From positions 1 through 55,810 of the forward strand of contig CANROD010000010.1 in the NCBI GenBank assembly GCA_947632105.1: DNA of 55,810 nt, written 5' to 3'. This document shows positions 20,042 through 29,428 of the stretch, piece after piece (within the stretch, counting starts at the first letter, position 1; each line of letters opens with the position of its first letter). The DNA comes from an uncultured Oligella sp. (GTDB lineage: Bacteria; Pseudomonadota; Gammaproteobacteria; Burkholderiales; Burkholderiaceae_B). The notes below the pieces were generated by a model. It saw only the letters and a program-made list of their open reading frames with translations, was not told the DNA's origin and searched no databases. The position numbers were made by a program, and so were the translations under genes.

Positions 20042-20058
20042 TCATTGAGGCGGGCATT

Positions 20059-21066
20059 ATGCCAATCGGTTTTCAATTTAAGCGCCGACAAATTTTAGGC
20101 TTATTTTGCACTGCAGGGCTTCTGTTGCAAATGCCATTAACTATCGCATCGACAGAGGTTAGCAGTGATATTGAGTTCTTAGAATGGCGCGGTATCGCCT
20201 TAGGTGCCGACGCTCAATTAAAAATTTATCACAATGATAAAGTAGAGGCAAAACAACTACTCGATTCTATCCTGCAAGAGGTTGAGCGTCAGGAAATGTT
20301 GTTTAGCCTGTATCGTGAGGACAGCGTTCTTAGCCGTTTAAATAGAGATGGCGAGGTCAGTGATTTTGCCAGTGATTTTTATTACTTAATGACTTTGGCT
20401 GACGAGCATTTCAAATTAACTCAGGGCGCATTTAATCCAACTGTGCAAGTCCTGTGGGACAGTTATAAGGACTTTATCATGGTGCATCCGGAGGCAACAC
20501 TGGAGACGCTGATGACTGAGGTCGAGCGAGTTAGAGAGTTGCTGGATTGGGAGGGCATTGAACTGTCGCCTGGGAGTATACGCCTTGCTAAACCAGGTCA
20601 AGTGATTACTCTTAACGGTATTGCTCAAGGCTTTATTACCGATCGGATAGTTGATTTGCTAAAGCGACAAGGTATTGGCCATGCGTTGGTTAATATGGGA
20701 GAGATTCGTGGTTTAGTGCCACCTGACAAACCAGTTTGGACGATTGGTATTAGTGATCCTGAAAACTCTCAAGAGCTATTACAACAGCTTGACTTAGCTA
20801 ATCAGGGCATGGCTACTTCCTCCTCTATTGGCTCCTATTTAAGTTATGATAAAAAAATAGGTCATATCTTTAATCCTTCAACACTACAATCGGATCATCG
20901 CTACTTAAGTGTGACAGTTATGGCTAACACAGCCGCTCAAGCCGATGCTTTAGCCACAGCCTTTTCGATAATGTCTTTAGAGCTTATTCAAGAAACCTTG
21001 GGGAAATTAACGGATGTGACGGTTTATGTTTTAGATAGGGATCGTCAGTGGCATGAGCTGAGTTAG
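20059..21066 (+). CDS. nosX: ApbE-family FAD:protein FMN transferase (NosX type)
   Basis: Exported enzyme (335 residues) that uses FAD to attach FMN covalently to threonine. The nos-linked form (NosX) flavinylates NosR, which carries the matching SGAT site. An N-terminal KRRQILGLFCTAG segment resembles a Tat signal. The ApbE fold is shown by LNGIAQGFITDRIVDLL, VNMGEIRG, and the metal-binding region AQADALATAFSIM. It closes the nos cluster, 17 bases after nosL. The symbol could equally be apbE. Confidence 0.88.
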   Translation: MPIGFQFKRRQILGLFCTAGLLLQMPLTIASTEVSSDIEFLEWRGIALGADAQLKIYHNDKVEAKQLLDSILQEVERQEMLFSLYREDSVLSRLNRDGEVSDFASDFYYLMTLADEHFKLTQGAFNPTVQVLWDSYKDFIMVHPEATLETLMTEVERVRELLDWEGIELSPGSIRLAKPGQVITLNGIAQGFITDRIVDLLKRQGIGHALVNMGEIRGLVPPDKPVWTIGISDPENSQELLQQLDLANQGMATSSSIGSYLSYDKKIGHIFNPSTLQSDHRYLSVTVMANTAAQADALATAFSIMSLELIQETLGKLTDVTVYVLDRDRQWHELS

Positions 21067-21073
21067 ATTAAAT

Positions 21074-21108
21074 TGGGGCGTCAGTAAAATATAAATACTA
21101 ACGCCCCA
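21074..21108. terminator. Convergent terminator-like hairpin between nosX and fghA
   Basis: TGGGGCGT (21074-21081) pairs with ACGCCCCA (21101-21108) and an inner AGTA/TACT extends the stem. The flanks are AT-rich on both sides, fitting a bidirectional terminator between convergent genes, although the T tracts are short. Confidence 0.65.
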
Positions 21109-21136
21109 GTGATTATTAGCTAAACTAAATGAGTCC

Positions 21137-21970
21137 TTAGCAATTTTGTAAGTGCTCTGCGTGATAGGCAATATGTTCGGCAATAAAGCTACTGATAAAA
21201 TAGTAGCTATGATCGTAGTCTTCATGATAGCGAATATCAGCCGCAATTCCTGCGTCAGCGCATGCTTTTTCTAATAGAGGTGTGCGTAATTGCTCCTCAT
21301 AGAAATTGTCTGCGAGACCCTGATCAACCAGAATTGAGCGAATACGTGCGCCATTTTCAATCAGTCTAACAGTATCATACTCAGTCCAAGTCGCCTGATC
21401 GTTGCCGAGGTATGCACTAAGTGCCTTGTGACCCCAAGGTACTTGAGTAGGGGAGACAATAGGTGCAAAGGCCGACACGCTGCTGTAAAACTCTGGATTT
21501 TTAAGTGCTAACACTAAGGCACCATGACCACCCATTGAGTGACCGCTGATTGACTGCTTGCCATTTACAGGGAAGTGCTCACGGATAACCGTGGGTAGTT
21601 CCTCAAGGATGTAGTCGTACATGCGATAGTGCTTAGCCCAAGGCTCTTTAGTGGCGTTAACATAAAAGCCAGCTCCTTGGCCTAGATCATACGCCTCGTC
21701 GTTAGCAATATTCTCACCTCTAGGACTCGTGTCAGGGCAAACAACGATAATACCTTGCTCTGCGGCGTAGCGTTGGAAGCCGGCTTTAGTGATAAAATTT
21801 TGCTCGTTGCAAGTTAAGCCTGAGAGCCAGTAAAGTACTGGTAAACTTTTCTCTTTGACCTGTGGCGGTAGATAAATTGCAAATCTCATCGGACAAGATA
21901 ACACGTTGGATTTGTGCTCCCAAACTTCTTGGGAACCGCCAAATACCAAATGCTGCTCTTTTTGTTCCAT
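21137..21970 (-). CDS. fghA: S-formylglutathione hydrolase
   Basis: Esterase-D family serine hydrolase (277 residues) that cleaves S-formylglutathione to formate and glutathione, the second step of formaldehyde detoxification. Visible are the oxyanion region YWLSGLTCNEQNFI, the nucleophile elbow SGHSMGGHGA and the catalytic histidine in YDHSYYFI near the C-terminus. It lies 20 bases downstream of frmA on the minus strand, the standard two-gene operon. Confidence 0.95.
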   Translation of the reverse strand: MEQKEQHLVFGGSQEVWEHKSNVLSCPMRFAIYLPPQVKEKSLPVLYWLSGLTCNEQNFITKAGFQRYAAEQGIIVVCPDTSPRGENIANDEAYDLGQGAGFYVNATKEPWAKHYRMYDYILEELPTVIREHFPVNGKQSISGHSMGGHGALVLALKNPEFYSSVSAFAPIVSPTQVPWGHKALSAYLGNDQATWTEYDTVRLIENGARIRSILVDQGLADNFYEEQLRTPLLEKACADAGIAADIRYHEDYDHSYYFISSFIAEHIAYHAEHLQNC

Positions 21971-21990
21971 TGATAATCTCCGAGTTAGTG

Positions 21991-23103
21991 TTAGTAAACA
22001 ATGACTGAACGGATAGACTTACCCTCATGCATCAAGTCGAAAGCCTCGTTAATATCATCTAGAGGCATGGTGTGGCTAACAAAAGGCTCTAGCTCAATCT
22101 TGCCGCTCATGGCATCCTCAACCATACCAGGTAGCTCTGTGCGACCCTTAACACCACCAAAAGCAGTGCCTCGCCAGCTGCGACCAGTGACTAGTTGGAA
22201 TGGACGAGTGGAGATCTCTTGACCTGCGCCGGCAACACCAATAATGACAGACTGCCCCCATCCTCGATGGGCTACCTCAAGAGCGTCACGCATAACATTG
22301 ACATTACCAATACACTCAAAGGTATGGTCAAAGCCCCATTTGCTCATTTCAAGTAAGACTTCTTTAATTGGCTTTTCGTAATCTTTAGGATTAATGCAGT
22401 CAGTTGCGCCAAACTGCTTAGCAAGTTCGAACTTGTCTGAGTTAAGGTCTACCGCAATAATGCGGCCGGCTTTAGCTTGACGAGCACCTTGAATAACTGC
22501 GAGACCAATAGCACCTAAGCCAAAGACGACAACAGAGTCTCCTTCTTGTACTTTGGCTGTATTGTGTACTGCACCGATACCAGTTGTAATGCCACAACCT
22601 AATAAACACACATGCTCAGGGTTGGACTCTGGGTTGATTTTGGCCAGTGATACCTCAGCGACGACTGTGTATTCACTAAAGGTAGAACAACCCATGTAAT
22701 GGTAAATTGGCTCACCCTTGTATGAAAAACGTGTGGTACCGTCAGGCATTAGGCCCTTACCCTGAGTCTCGCGAACGGCAACACATAGGTTGGTTTTACC
22801 TGAGGTACAAAACTCACACTCACCACACTCTGCAGTGTAAAGAGGAATCACGTGATCACCAGGCTTAACGCTGGTTACACCCTCACCAATCTCAACGACA
22901 ACTCCAGCACCCTCGTGACCAAGTACAGCGGGGAAAACACCCTCAGGATCGTCACCTGAAAGAGTAAAGGCGTCGGTATGACAAACGCCAGTATGAGTAC
23001 AACGAATTAAAACCTCGCCTTTTTTTGGTGGGGCAACATCAATTTCTACTATTTCCAGTGGTTGGCCAGCTGCAAAAGCAACGGCAGCACGAGACTTAAT
23101 CAT
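21991..23103 (-). CDS. frmA: S-(hydroxymethyl)glutathione dehydrogenase (class III alcohol dehydrogenase)
   Basis: Zinc-dependent dehydrogenase (370 residues) that oxidises S-hydroxymethylglutathione to S-formylglutathione with NAD+. The catalytic-zinc motif [15 protein letters not shown] and the four-cysteine structural-zinc lobe ([15 protein letters not shown]) are present, followed by the Rossmann motif [16 protein letters not shown] strong AAGGAG ribosome site precedes the ATG. Upstream lie two copies of a 13-14-base direct repeat that may be regulator sites. No frmR-like repressor gene is adjacent. Confidence 0.96.
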   Translation of the reverse strand: MIKSRAAVAFAAGQPLEIVEIDVAPPKKGEVLIRCTHTGVCHTDAFTLSGDDPEGVFPAVLGHEGAGVVVEIGEGVTSVKPGDHVIPLYTAECGECEFCTSGKTNLCVAVRETQGKGLMPDGTTRFSYKGEPIYHYMGCSTFSEYTVVAEVSLAKINPESNPEHVCLLGCGITTGIGAVHNTAKVQEGDSVVVFGLGAIGLAVIQGARQAKAGRIIAVDLNSDKFELAKQFGATDCINPKDYEKPIKEVLLEMSKWGFDHTFECIGNVNVMRDALEVAHRGWGQSVIIGVAGAGQEISTRPFQLVTGRSWRGTAFGGVKGRTELPGMVEDAMSGKIELEPFVSHTMPLDDINEAFDLMHEGKSIRSVIVY

Positions 23104-23175
23104 CTTGAACTCCTTGTAAATGTTTGATTAGTGCTTTCAATGATCTCAATTAATCACTCAAAAAGCAAAAAAGAC

Positions 23176-23238
23176 CTCAAAAGACTATCTTAATTCACAA
23201 AATGGAACTTTGGCTATTAACTAAACTCAAAGACTATC
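23176..23238. repeat. Direct repeat pair upstream of frmA
   Basis: CTCAAAAGACTATC (23176-23189) and CTCAAAGACTATC (23226-23238) differ by one A and stand 50 bases apart, about five helical turns. They lie 73-135 bases upstream of the frmA start and also 5' of the divergent DUF2818-like gene. Operator-like; the binding protein is unknown. Confidence 0.45.
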
Positions 23239-23332
23239 ATTGGTTGAGAGCTAAGCCCTATGCTTTCAGTTAAAATTATAGTTTGGCTCATTGTGGAGTC
23301 AGGTATTTTTTGTTTATTTAGGCTCTGATTTT

Positions 23333-23860
23333 ATGTTCCCAGAATCCTCAATTTGGTTAATTATTGGTATTGCATGGTTTACTGCTTTACTACCTTTTTT
23401 TACAGAGAAGTCTTTTGTCTTTGTGCCTTGGCGTCAAGAGGGCGAGTCTAGTAATATACCTTATTGGCTCATTGCTATTCGAGCATTTACCCATTGGTTT
23501 TTGATTATTTATGCGGCGACTGTGATGGCTAGTCAATCCAGTGAAGTGATTAAAATCATCGCCTTTGTGGTTAGTTTGATTTTATTTTCTTTACCGGTTT
23601 TTGTATTGTCTAAGCAGGTTCTTGTTAAGAGTTTTGCGGTTAGGCTATTTGAATTGTTGGGCTTTTTCTTCTTTAGCGGCGGAGTGGGTTTTGCTATTGA
23701 AAGTCATTACGCTAATTCACATACTCAAGACTGGCAGTTTTATGCTATTGCTTTGTGTTTGTACATTGTATTGGCTTATCCCGGTTTTGTGATTAGGCAT
23801 TTATTTAAAAATCGTCACAACCGTCGTCTCGTTGCCCAAACCCAGATGGGTGATGACTAG
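23333..23860 (+). CDS. DUF2818-like membrane protein, enlarged
   Basis: Hydrophobic protein of 175 residues with about five membrane helices. The C-terminal ~75 residues (KSFAVRLFELLGFFFFSGG, DWQFYAIALCLYIVLAYPG) fit DUF2818, a short betaproteobacterial family usually encoded directly after nuoN, and the first helix (SSIWLIIGIAWFTALLPF) fits its N-terminus. Between them is an extra block of about 70 residues holding two further hydrophobic helices, where the usual family member of ~100 residues has a short loop. I use the ATG at 23333; a TTG in frame at 23291 would add 14 residues. A link to complex I is inferred only. Confidence 0.6.
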   Translation: MFPESSIWLIIGIAWFTALLPFFTEKSFVFVPWRQEGESSNIPYWLIAIRAFTHWFLIIYAATVMASQSSEVIKIIAFVVSLILFSLPVFVLSKQVLVKSFAVRLFELLGFFFFSGGVGFAIESHYANSHTQDWQFYAIALCLYIVLAYPGFVIRHLFKNRHNRRLVAQTQMGDD

Positions 23861-23949
23861 TATTAGCTAGGACTAAGTATTCTTGTGTATGGTCTTCATA
23901 AGTCGTTAGTTGCAAAATAAGTACCATCTGATTAATTAGGATGGTACTT

Positions 23950-24336
23950 ATGCCTTCAAGATATCTATTCTTGTTTATTTCTCTTTTTTTATTGAGTGCG
24001 TGTAGCACACAGCCGGATTGGTTGCAGCGTAAGCGACAGTATCATGGTTGGGAGTATTCCGCACAGCAGATTCACGATTATTCTTTTGATTGGCAGCTTA
24101 GTGGTTCCGCAGCTGCTTTACCAGTTCAAGTTTTTAGTACTTCAGATGAGCTTTGGGTGCATTGGCCTGAACAACTAGAGCTACCGGTTATTGTGGGTAT
24201 AGGTCATGATGGTAGGCGTCAGCTGTTGAGTTATCATCGTCAATTACCTTATTTAGTGATTAAAGATAATTGGTCGCAGTTACAGTTTACGGTTGGCGGA
24301 GAGCAATCCTATGCTACCTTTAGGTTAGGTGAGTAG
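23950..24336 (+). CDS. Small lipoprotein of unknown function
   Basis: Protein of 128 residues with a lipoprotein signal (LFLLSAC lipobox, lipidated Cys near residue 18). The mature part has PVQVFSTSDELWVHWPEQ, PVIVGIGHDGRRQLLSYHR and PYLVI in series. That spacing is reminiscent of the C-terminal beta domain of VirB9/TrbG/CagX proteins, but the similarity is by eye and weak. AGGA nine bases upstream supports the ATG at 23950; an ATG at 23941 overlaps this ribosome site. No secretion or conjugation genes are nearby; alaS follows after 102 bases. Confidence 0.6.
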   Translation: MPSRYLFLFISLFLLSACSTQPDWLQRKRQYHGWEYSAQQIHDYSFDWQLSGSAAALPVQVFSTSDELWVHWPEQLELPVIVGIGHDGRRQLLSYHRQLPYLVIKDNWSQLQFTVGGEQSYATFRLGE

Positions 24337-24390
24337 TTGTAATTAGGCTGCCAATGTCTTGAAAATGCACCGTTTTTCAAAAGATGTCGC

Positions 24391-24396
24391 TATAAT
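24391..24396 (+). promoter_or_regulatory. -10 element upstream of alaS
   Basis: A perfect TATAAT lies 42 bases before the alaS ATG. No good -35 hexamer stands at 16-18 bases, so this is a partial promoter call. Confidence 0.4.
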
Positions 24397-24438
24397 CTAG
24401 GGTTAGTCACAATATTTTTTATTAAATAGCGGTAGTCA

Positions 24439-27057
24439 ATGAAAGCATCCGAAATACGTAGTAAGTTTCTCCAGTTCTTTGAGTCCAAGGGGCATACCAT
24501 TGTTCCGTCTTCTTCTTTAGTGCCGTCTAATGACCCTACTTTGTTATTTACGAATGCGGGCATGGTGCAGTTTAAGGATGTATTTACTGGGCATGATACA
24601 AGACCATATAATCGCGCTACCTCATCTCAGCGTTGTTTACGCGCAGGTGGTAAGCATAACGACTTAGAAAATGTCGGTTATACAGCACGTCACCATACAT
24701 TTTTTGAGATGTTGGGTAATTTCAGCTTCGGTGATTATTTCAAAGAAAAAGCGATTGCCTATGCTTGGGAGTTGCTGACGGAGGTTTATAAGTTGCCTGC
24801 AGAGAAGCTTTGGGTCACTGTGTACGCTGAGGATGATGAGGCTTACGATATTTGGGCTAAGCAGATTGGTGTACCTGAGGAGCGCATTATCCGTATTGGG
24901 GATAATGGTGGTGCTCGTTATGCTTCTGATAACTTTTGGCAAATGGCTGATACCGGTCCCTGTGGCCCTTGTTCAGAAATATTCTATGATCACGGCCCTG
25001 ATGTTTGGGGCGGCCCTCCGGGATCTCCCGAGGAAGATGGCGACCGCTATATTGAGGTGTGGAACCTAGTCTTTATGCAGTTTGATCGTGATGACTCGGG
25101 GGTGATGCATCCTCTGCCTAATCCTTGCGTTGACACAGGTATGGGTCTAGAGCGTATTTCTGCCGTTTTGCAGCATGTTCACTCAAACTACGAAATCGAT
25201 CTTTTTCAATGTTTGATCAAAGCTGCTGCTCGTGAAACAGCGACAGTTGATTTAGATAATAGCTCTCTTAAGGTTATCGCCGATCATATTCGTGCCTGTA
25301 GCTTTATGATTGTTGATGATATTGTGCCGGGTAATGAAGGTCGAGGCTACGTGTTACGCCGTATTATTCGACGTGCTTTGCGGCATGGCTATCGTCTTGG
25401 TCAAACGAGTCCTTTCTTTTATAAGTTAGTTGCTGATTTAGCTGAGCAGATGGGTGAGGCCTATCCTGCTTTAGTTGAACAGAGAGAGCGTATTAGTAAG
25501 ATATTACTCCAAGAGGAGCAGCGATTCTTACAGACACTGTCTAATGGTATGGAAATTTTAGGTCGCGCGATTGATGGTCTTGGTAAGGGTGATCAATTAG
25601 ATGGTCAGGTCGCTTTCACTTTATATGATACCTATGGTTTTCCATATGATTTAACAGCTGATGTTTGTCGTGAGCACGAGATTGATGTTGACGAAGCTGG
25701 TTTTGATGTGGCGATGAATAAGCAGCGTGAAATGGCACGTGCTAGTGGTAAGTTTAAGGCTAAGCAGCAGCTTAGCTATGAGGGTGAGGAAACTCTTTTT
25801 GAGGGCTATGAGAAAGCCGAATCCACTTCAACTGTATTGGCGCTTTATGTCGAGGGTACGCAGGTATTACAGGTTGAAGAGGGTCAAGAAGCTGTTGTTG
25901 TACTTGATCAAACGCCATTTTACGCTGAGTCAGGTGGCCAGGTTGGTGACTCCGGTCTGCTTAATGGGTTTGGTACGCAGTTCTCAGTGGAGGATACGCA
26001 AAAGATTCTGCCACAGGTATTTGGTCATTATGGGATTGTTAGTTTAGGTACAATTAAGATTGGTGATGAGCTTGAGGCTTGCATTAATATCGAGCAGCGT
26101 CAAAAGACAATCCGCAATCACTCTGTTACCCACCTTATGCACAAGGCATTACGCGAGGTGTTAGGTTCCCATGTCCAGCAAAAGGGGTCATTAGTTGACG
26201 CGGATAAGACGCGCTTTGACTTCTCGCATGATGCGCCAATGACGGCTAAGCAGATTGCCCAAGTGGAGGCGATAGTTAATCAGGAGATTCTTGGTAATAC
26301 CGCAGTAGAGGCAGCATATATGAGTTTTGATGATGCTGTTGCTGGTGGGGCGATGGCACTCTTTGGTGAGAAGTATGAGGATGTCGTACGTGTATTAGAT
26401 ATCGGTACTTCTCGCGAGCTTTGTGGTGGTACTCACGTTCAGCGTACTGGTGATATCGGCATGTTTAAAATTATTTCTGAGGGCGGTATTGCAGCCGGTA
26501 TTCGTCGTGTTGAGGCTATTACCGGAACCAATGCTTTGGCTTGGGTTGATGGTCTTAACCAGCAACTACACCAGGCAGCGGTTGTATTAAAGGCTAACCC
26601 AGCTGATTTGGTTGAGCGTGTTAAGTCCACTCAAGACCATGTGCGCAGCTTAGAAAAAGAGCTCGCTCAGTTAAAGGCTAAATTAGCTTCTGCGGCTAGT
26701 TCTGACCTCAGTTCTGAGGTTGTCGAGGTTGACGGCGTACAGGTGTTGATTAAAGCAGTTGAGGGTATTGAAGCTAAAGAGTTGCGTGGCATGATTGATC
26801 AGCTTAAAGATAAGCTGAAGTCTGCAGTGATTGTATTGGCTACGGTGAGTACTGATAAGATCTCGGTCGCTGCTGGTGTAACTGCTGACTTAACTAAGCA
26901 ATTTAAGGCCGGTGAGATCGTATCTTTAGTTTGTTCCAAAATTGGCGGCAAGGGGGGGGGGCGCCCTGATATGGCCATGGGGGGTGGCTCAGATGTGGCT
27001 GCTTTACCGGAAGCATTAGAGCAAGTCTTGCCTTGGATCAAAGAGCAGAAAAATTAG
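24439..27057 (+). CDS. alaS: Alanyl-tRNA synthetase
   Basis: Class II synthetase that charges and edits tRNA-Ala, 872 residues. The aminoacylation domain starts [19 protein letters not shown] with [19 protein letters not shown] (motif 1 region) and contains [12 protein letters not shown] (motif 3). The editing domain carries the zinc ligands in [13 protein letters not shown] and [13 protein letters not shown], and the C-Ala domain ends with [15 protein letters not shown]. An unbroken run of ten G bases at 26952-26961 encodes part of this glycine motif and is a possible slippage site. Otherwise intact. Confidence 0.97.
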   Translation: MKASEIRSKFLQFFESKGHTIVPSSSLVPSNDPTLLFTNAGMVQFKDVFTGHDTRPYNRATSSQRCLRAGGKHNDLENVGYTARHHTFFEMLGNFSFGDYFKEKAIAYAWELLTEVYKLPAEKLWVTVYAEDDEAYDIWAKQIGVPEERIIRIGDNGGARYASDNFWQMADTGPCGPCSEIFYDHGPDVWGGPPGSPEEDGDRYIEVWNLVFMQFDRDDSGVMHPLPNPCVDTGMGLERISAVLQHVHSNYEIDLFQCLIKAAARETATVDLDNSSLKVIADHIRACSFMIVDDIVPGNEGRGYVLRRIIRRALRHGYRLGQTSPFFYKLVADLAEQMGEAYPALVEQRERISKILLQEEQRFLQTLSNGMEILGRAIDGLGKGDQLDGQVAFTLYDTYGFPYDLTADVCREHEIDVDEAGFDVAMNKQREMARASGKFKAKQQLSYEGEETLFEGYEKAESTSTVLALYVEGTQVLQVEEGQEAVVVLDQTPFYAESGGQVGDSGLLNGFGTQFSVEDTQKILPQVFGHYGIVSLGTIKIGDELEACINIEQRQKTIRNHSVTHLMHKALREVLGSHVQQKGSLVDADKTRFDFSHDAPMTAKQIAQVEAIVNQEILGNTAVEAAYMSFDDAVAGGAMALFGEKYEDVVRVLDIGTSRELCGGTHVQRTGDIGMFKIISEGGIAAGIRRVEAITGTNALAWVDGLNQQLHQAAVVLKANPADLVERVKSTQDHVRSLEKELAQLKAKLASAASSDLSSEVVEVDGVQVLIKAVEGIEAKELRGMIDQLKDKLKSAVIVLATVSTDKISVAAGVTADLTKQFKAGEIVSLVCSKIGGKGGGRPDMAMGGGSDVAALPEALEQVLPWIKEQKN

Positions 27058-27068
27058 TTAACAACTAC

Positions 27069-27096
27069 TTGCACCTTTTTGAAAAGGTGTTATACT
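27069..27096 (+). promoter_or_regulatory. Promoter between alaS and the TusA-like gene
   Basis: TTGCAC (27069-27074), a 16-base spacer and TATACT (27091-27096). The spacer includes the hairpin CACCTTTT-TG-AAAAGGTG. Transcription from here would run straight into the terminator at 27113. Confidence 0.5.
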
Positions 27097-27112
27097 CTTC
27101 AAATCTTTTTTT

Positions 27113-27142
27113 ATGCCCTGGTATTTTGTCGGGGCATTTTTG
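27113..27142 (+). terminator. Terminator downstream of alaS
   Basis: ATGCCC (27113-27118) pairs with GGGCAT (27132-27137), followed by five Ts. It is preceded by a T-rich stretch, so it may also work in the other direction. Confidence 0.65.
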
Positions 27143-27184
27143 CAACTGTTTGTTTTAATTGGTTTTTTATGGAGAGGTTGTTAG

Positions 27185-27421
27185 ATGGCCGAGGTCGTTT
27201 TTGATCAGGTAGTTGAGGCTAAGAATTTGCTTTGTCCCTTGCCAATTTTGAGAGCTAAAAAAGCGTTATCAAGTATGGAAAGTGGGCAAGTGCTCAAGGT
27301 TATCACCACGGATCCCAAGGCGATGGGTGATTTTCAAGCATTTTGTGCTCAATCTAAAAATGAATTAATTGCACAAAAAGATAATGGAGATAACGTAGAG
27401 CATTATATTAAGCGTCGCTAG
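27185..27421 (+). CDS. TusA-family sulfur carrier protein
   Basis: Small protein of 78 residues with the TusA/SirA fold. It has the CPxP motif in LLCPLPILRAKKAL, with C17 as the sulfur-carrying residue, followed by GQVLKVITTDPKAMGDFQAFC. Such proteins relay persulfide sulfur for tRNA thiolation or sulfur metabolism. Strong ribosome site GGAGAGG. It stands alone with its own possible promoter, so whether it is true TusA or a paralogue cannot be told from the sequence. Confidence 0.88.
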   Translation: MAEVVFDQVVEAKNLLCPLPILRAKKALSSMESGQVLKVITTDPKAMGDFQAFCAQSKNELIAQKDNGDNVEHYIKRR

Positions 27422-27524
27422 TCTAAAATAATTAGAAGGCTAATCATAATATAGTCCTTTAGCGATGTTTAATCACCATTAGATAGGGGGTGGAGACCTG
27501 TTTTTCTATTAATGGAGTGTAATC

Positions 27525-28922
27525 ATGACAGAATCCAAACCTTTTATACAAATGACGCGGTTTATGCCGCGTGGTAGCTTTAAAGCCGCCGGCATTGCAC
27601 TCATTGCAGTTGTCTTGGCTTTTTTGTTGTACGTAGTTTTGCCTTTTGATAACGATGTTAATAAGGGGTTAGCATTGCTTCTCTTTGTAGCCATTTTGTG
27701 GTTTAGTGAAGTGGTGCATATTTCTGTTACAGCTCTTATGATTCCGATTATTGCGGTGGTCATGGGCTTCGATGGAATGGATACCAAAGCGACGCTGAGT
27801 AATTTTGCAGATCCTGTGATCTTTATTTTCTTCGGTGGTTTTGCTTTAGCGACAGCCTTGCATATGCAAAAGTTGGATCGCAAGATTGCTTTTTATTTAG
27901 TGTCTTTGGCGGGCGGTAATATGCTTGTTGCAGCATTATTGATTTTTGCTGTAACAGCCTTTATGTCGATGTGGATCAGTAATACCGCCACTGCAGCTAT
28001 GATGTTGCCTTTGGCTTTGGGTGTGATGAGTCATCTAGATCGAGTCAAACAGCGTAATAGCTATGTGTTTGTTCTGTTGGGTGTGGCATATAGTGCGAGT
28101 ATTGGTGGTTTAGGTACCTTAGTTGGTTCGCCACCAAATGCTATTACGGCGAATGAGTTAGGCTGGGATTTTGCGGAATGGATGAAGATTGGTATTCCCA
28201 TGATGCTTATCTTAATGCCTATTATGATTGGTACGCTGTGGATTGTATTTCGTCCTAAGTTTAATCAAGAAGCTGGCGAGATGGTTGAGCAAGAGGAGGT
28301 TGAGTGGACTCCTATCCGTATCGTCACGGCAGTGCTTTTCGTTGTGACTGCATTAAGCTGGATTTTTAGTAGTAAAATCACTGCTCTATTAGGTACCAGC
28401 AGTACGGATTCGTTGATTGCGTTGACAGCAGCCGTATTTGTTGTAGTGCTGGGGTGTGCTCGTTGGCAGGATGTGGTTGATAATACTGATTGGGGCGTGT
28501 TGCTCTTATTTGGTGGTGGTATTACCCTTAGTAAGGTCATGCAGGTATCAGGGGCTTCAGCTGTGCTTGGTCAACTGGTTGCTGATACATTTGGTGGTGC
28601 GCATCCATTGATTGTAATTTTCGTGGTATGTACCTTTATCATTATCCTTACTGAGTTTACTAGTAATACGGCTTCTGCAGCTCTATTAGTTCCTGTATTT
28701 GCAGGTGTGGCAACGCAGATGGGTTTACCGCCAGAGCTTCTAGTGGTGGTTATTGGTATTGGTGCCTCTTGCGCATTTATGCTGCCTGTAGCAACACCGC
28801 CAAACGCTATTGTTTTTGGCAGTGGATTGATTAAGCAGCGTGAAATGATACGTGCAGGTTTGGTTCTTAATATTATTTGTATCTTTGTTATTTCTCTCTT
28901 TGCGTACTTCTTTGTTTATTAA
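27525..28922 (+). CDS. SLC13/DASS-family anion symporter
   Basis: Membrane transporter of 465 residues with 11-12 hydrophobic helices. The two family motifs are visible: SNTATAAMMLPLALGV near residue 150, and SNTASAALLVPVFAGVA followed by LPVATPPNAIVFGSG near residues 385-430. These carry the SNT substrate and sodium sites found in divalent anion:Na+ symporters. Substrates in the family include C4-dicarboxylates, citrate and sulfate; the choice cannot be made here. It is a single-gene unit with a ribosome site GGAG and a strong terminator. Confidence 0.9.
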   Translation: MTESKPFIQMTRFMPRGSFKAAGIALIAVVLAFLLYVVLPFDNDVNKGLALLLFVAILWFSEVVHISVTALMIPIIAVVMGFDGMDTKATLSNFADPVIFIFFGGFALATALHMQKLDRKIAFYLVSLAGGNMLVAALLIFAVTAFMSMWISNTATAAMMLPLALGVMSHLDRVKQRNSYVFVLLGVAYSASIGGLGTLVGSPPNAITANELGWDFAEWMKIGIPMMLILMPIMIGTLWIVFRPKFNQEAGEMVEQEEVEWTPIRIVTAVLFVVTALSWIFSSKITALLGTSSTDSLIALTAAVFVVVLGCARWQDVVDNTDWGVLLLFGGGITLSKVMQVSGASAVLGQLVADTFGGAHPLIVIFVVCTFIIILTEFTSNTASAALLVPVFAGVATQMGLPPELLVVVIGIGASCAFMLPVATPPNAIVFGSGLIKQREMIRAGLVLNIICIFVISLFAYFFVY

Positions 28923-29000
28923 AAAGTAGCTTGTTATGATAACTATTTAGGGGAAAAGGCGACACTTTTTTCCTAAGTTAGTGAATCCATTGCGCAAAAG

Positions 29001-29035
29001 GCCCTTAAGTTTGTTATACTTAAGGGCTTATTTTT
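29001..29035 (+). terminator. Terminator after the SLC13 transporter gene
   Basis: GCCCTTAAG (29001-29009) and CTTAAGGGC (29019-29027) form a perfect nine-base stem with a nine-base loop, followed by TTATTTTT. Confidence 0.85.
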
Positions 29036-29072
29036 CTATAATTTTTTATCATTTCATAAGGATAGTACACCT

Positions 29073-29327
29073 ATGGTGGTTATTCGTTTAGCCCGTGGTG
29101 GCTCTAAAAAACGTCCGTTTTATACTATTGTTGCAGCTAATCGTAGCGATCGCCGCGATGGCCGCTTTATTGAGCGCCTAGGTTTTTACAACCCAGTAGC
29201 TCCTGAAGGTACTGAGTCATTACGTATCGCATTGGATCGTTTAGAATACTGGAAAGAGCAGGGTGCTCAGTTATCTGAAACTGTTACCCGTTTAGCTAAA
29301 GAGTACACAAAGCAGCAAGCTGCTTAA
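29073..29327 (+). CDS. rpsP: 30S ribosomal protein S16
   Basis: Ribosomal protein of 84 residues. It begins [19 protein letters not shown] and contains [14 protein letters not shown], both diagnostic for S16. It is the first gene of the conserved rpsP-rimM-trmD group. A TATAAT at 29037-29042 could start its transcript, but its -35 is poor. A terminator-like hairpin separates it from rimM. Confidence 0.97.
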   Translation: MVVIRLARGGSKKRPFYTIVAANRSDRRDGRFIERLGFYNPVAPEGTESLRIALDRLEYWKEQGAQLSETVTRLAKEYTKQQAA

Positions 29328-29428
29328 TTGAGTTTAGTGCTATTTGCTTAGATTTTTTATCTTCTAGGTATTAAAAATAGCTTGTCTAAACTTGTTAGTA
29401 TTTGAGCTATCACCTAGTAGATTTGATT

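Noticed and set aside
23950-24336. Outer-membrane lipoprotein LolB
   Set aside because: The protein is too short and lacks the LolB pattern; the motif order looks more like a VirB9-type beta domain, and even that is uncertain.
27509-27883. Minus-strand open frame of 124 codons opposite the SLC13 gene
   Set aside because: It is antisense to a clear transporter gene with intact family motifs and has the low-complexity composition of a shadow frame.
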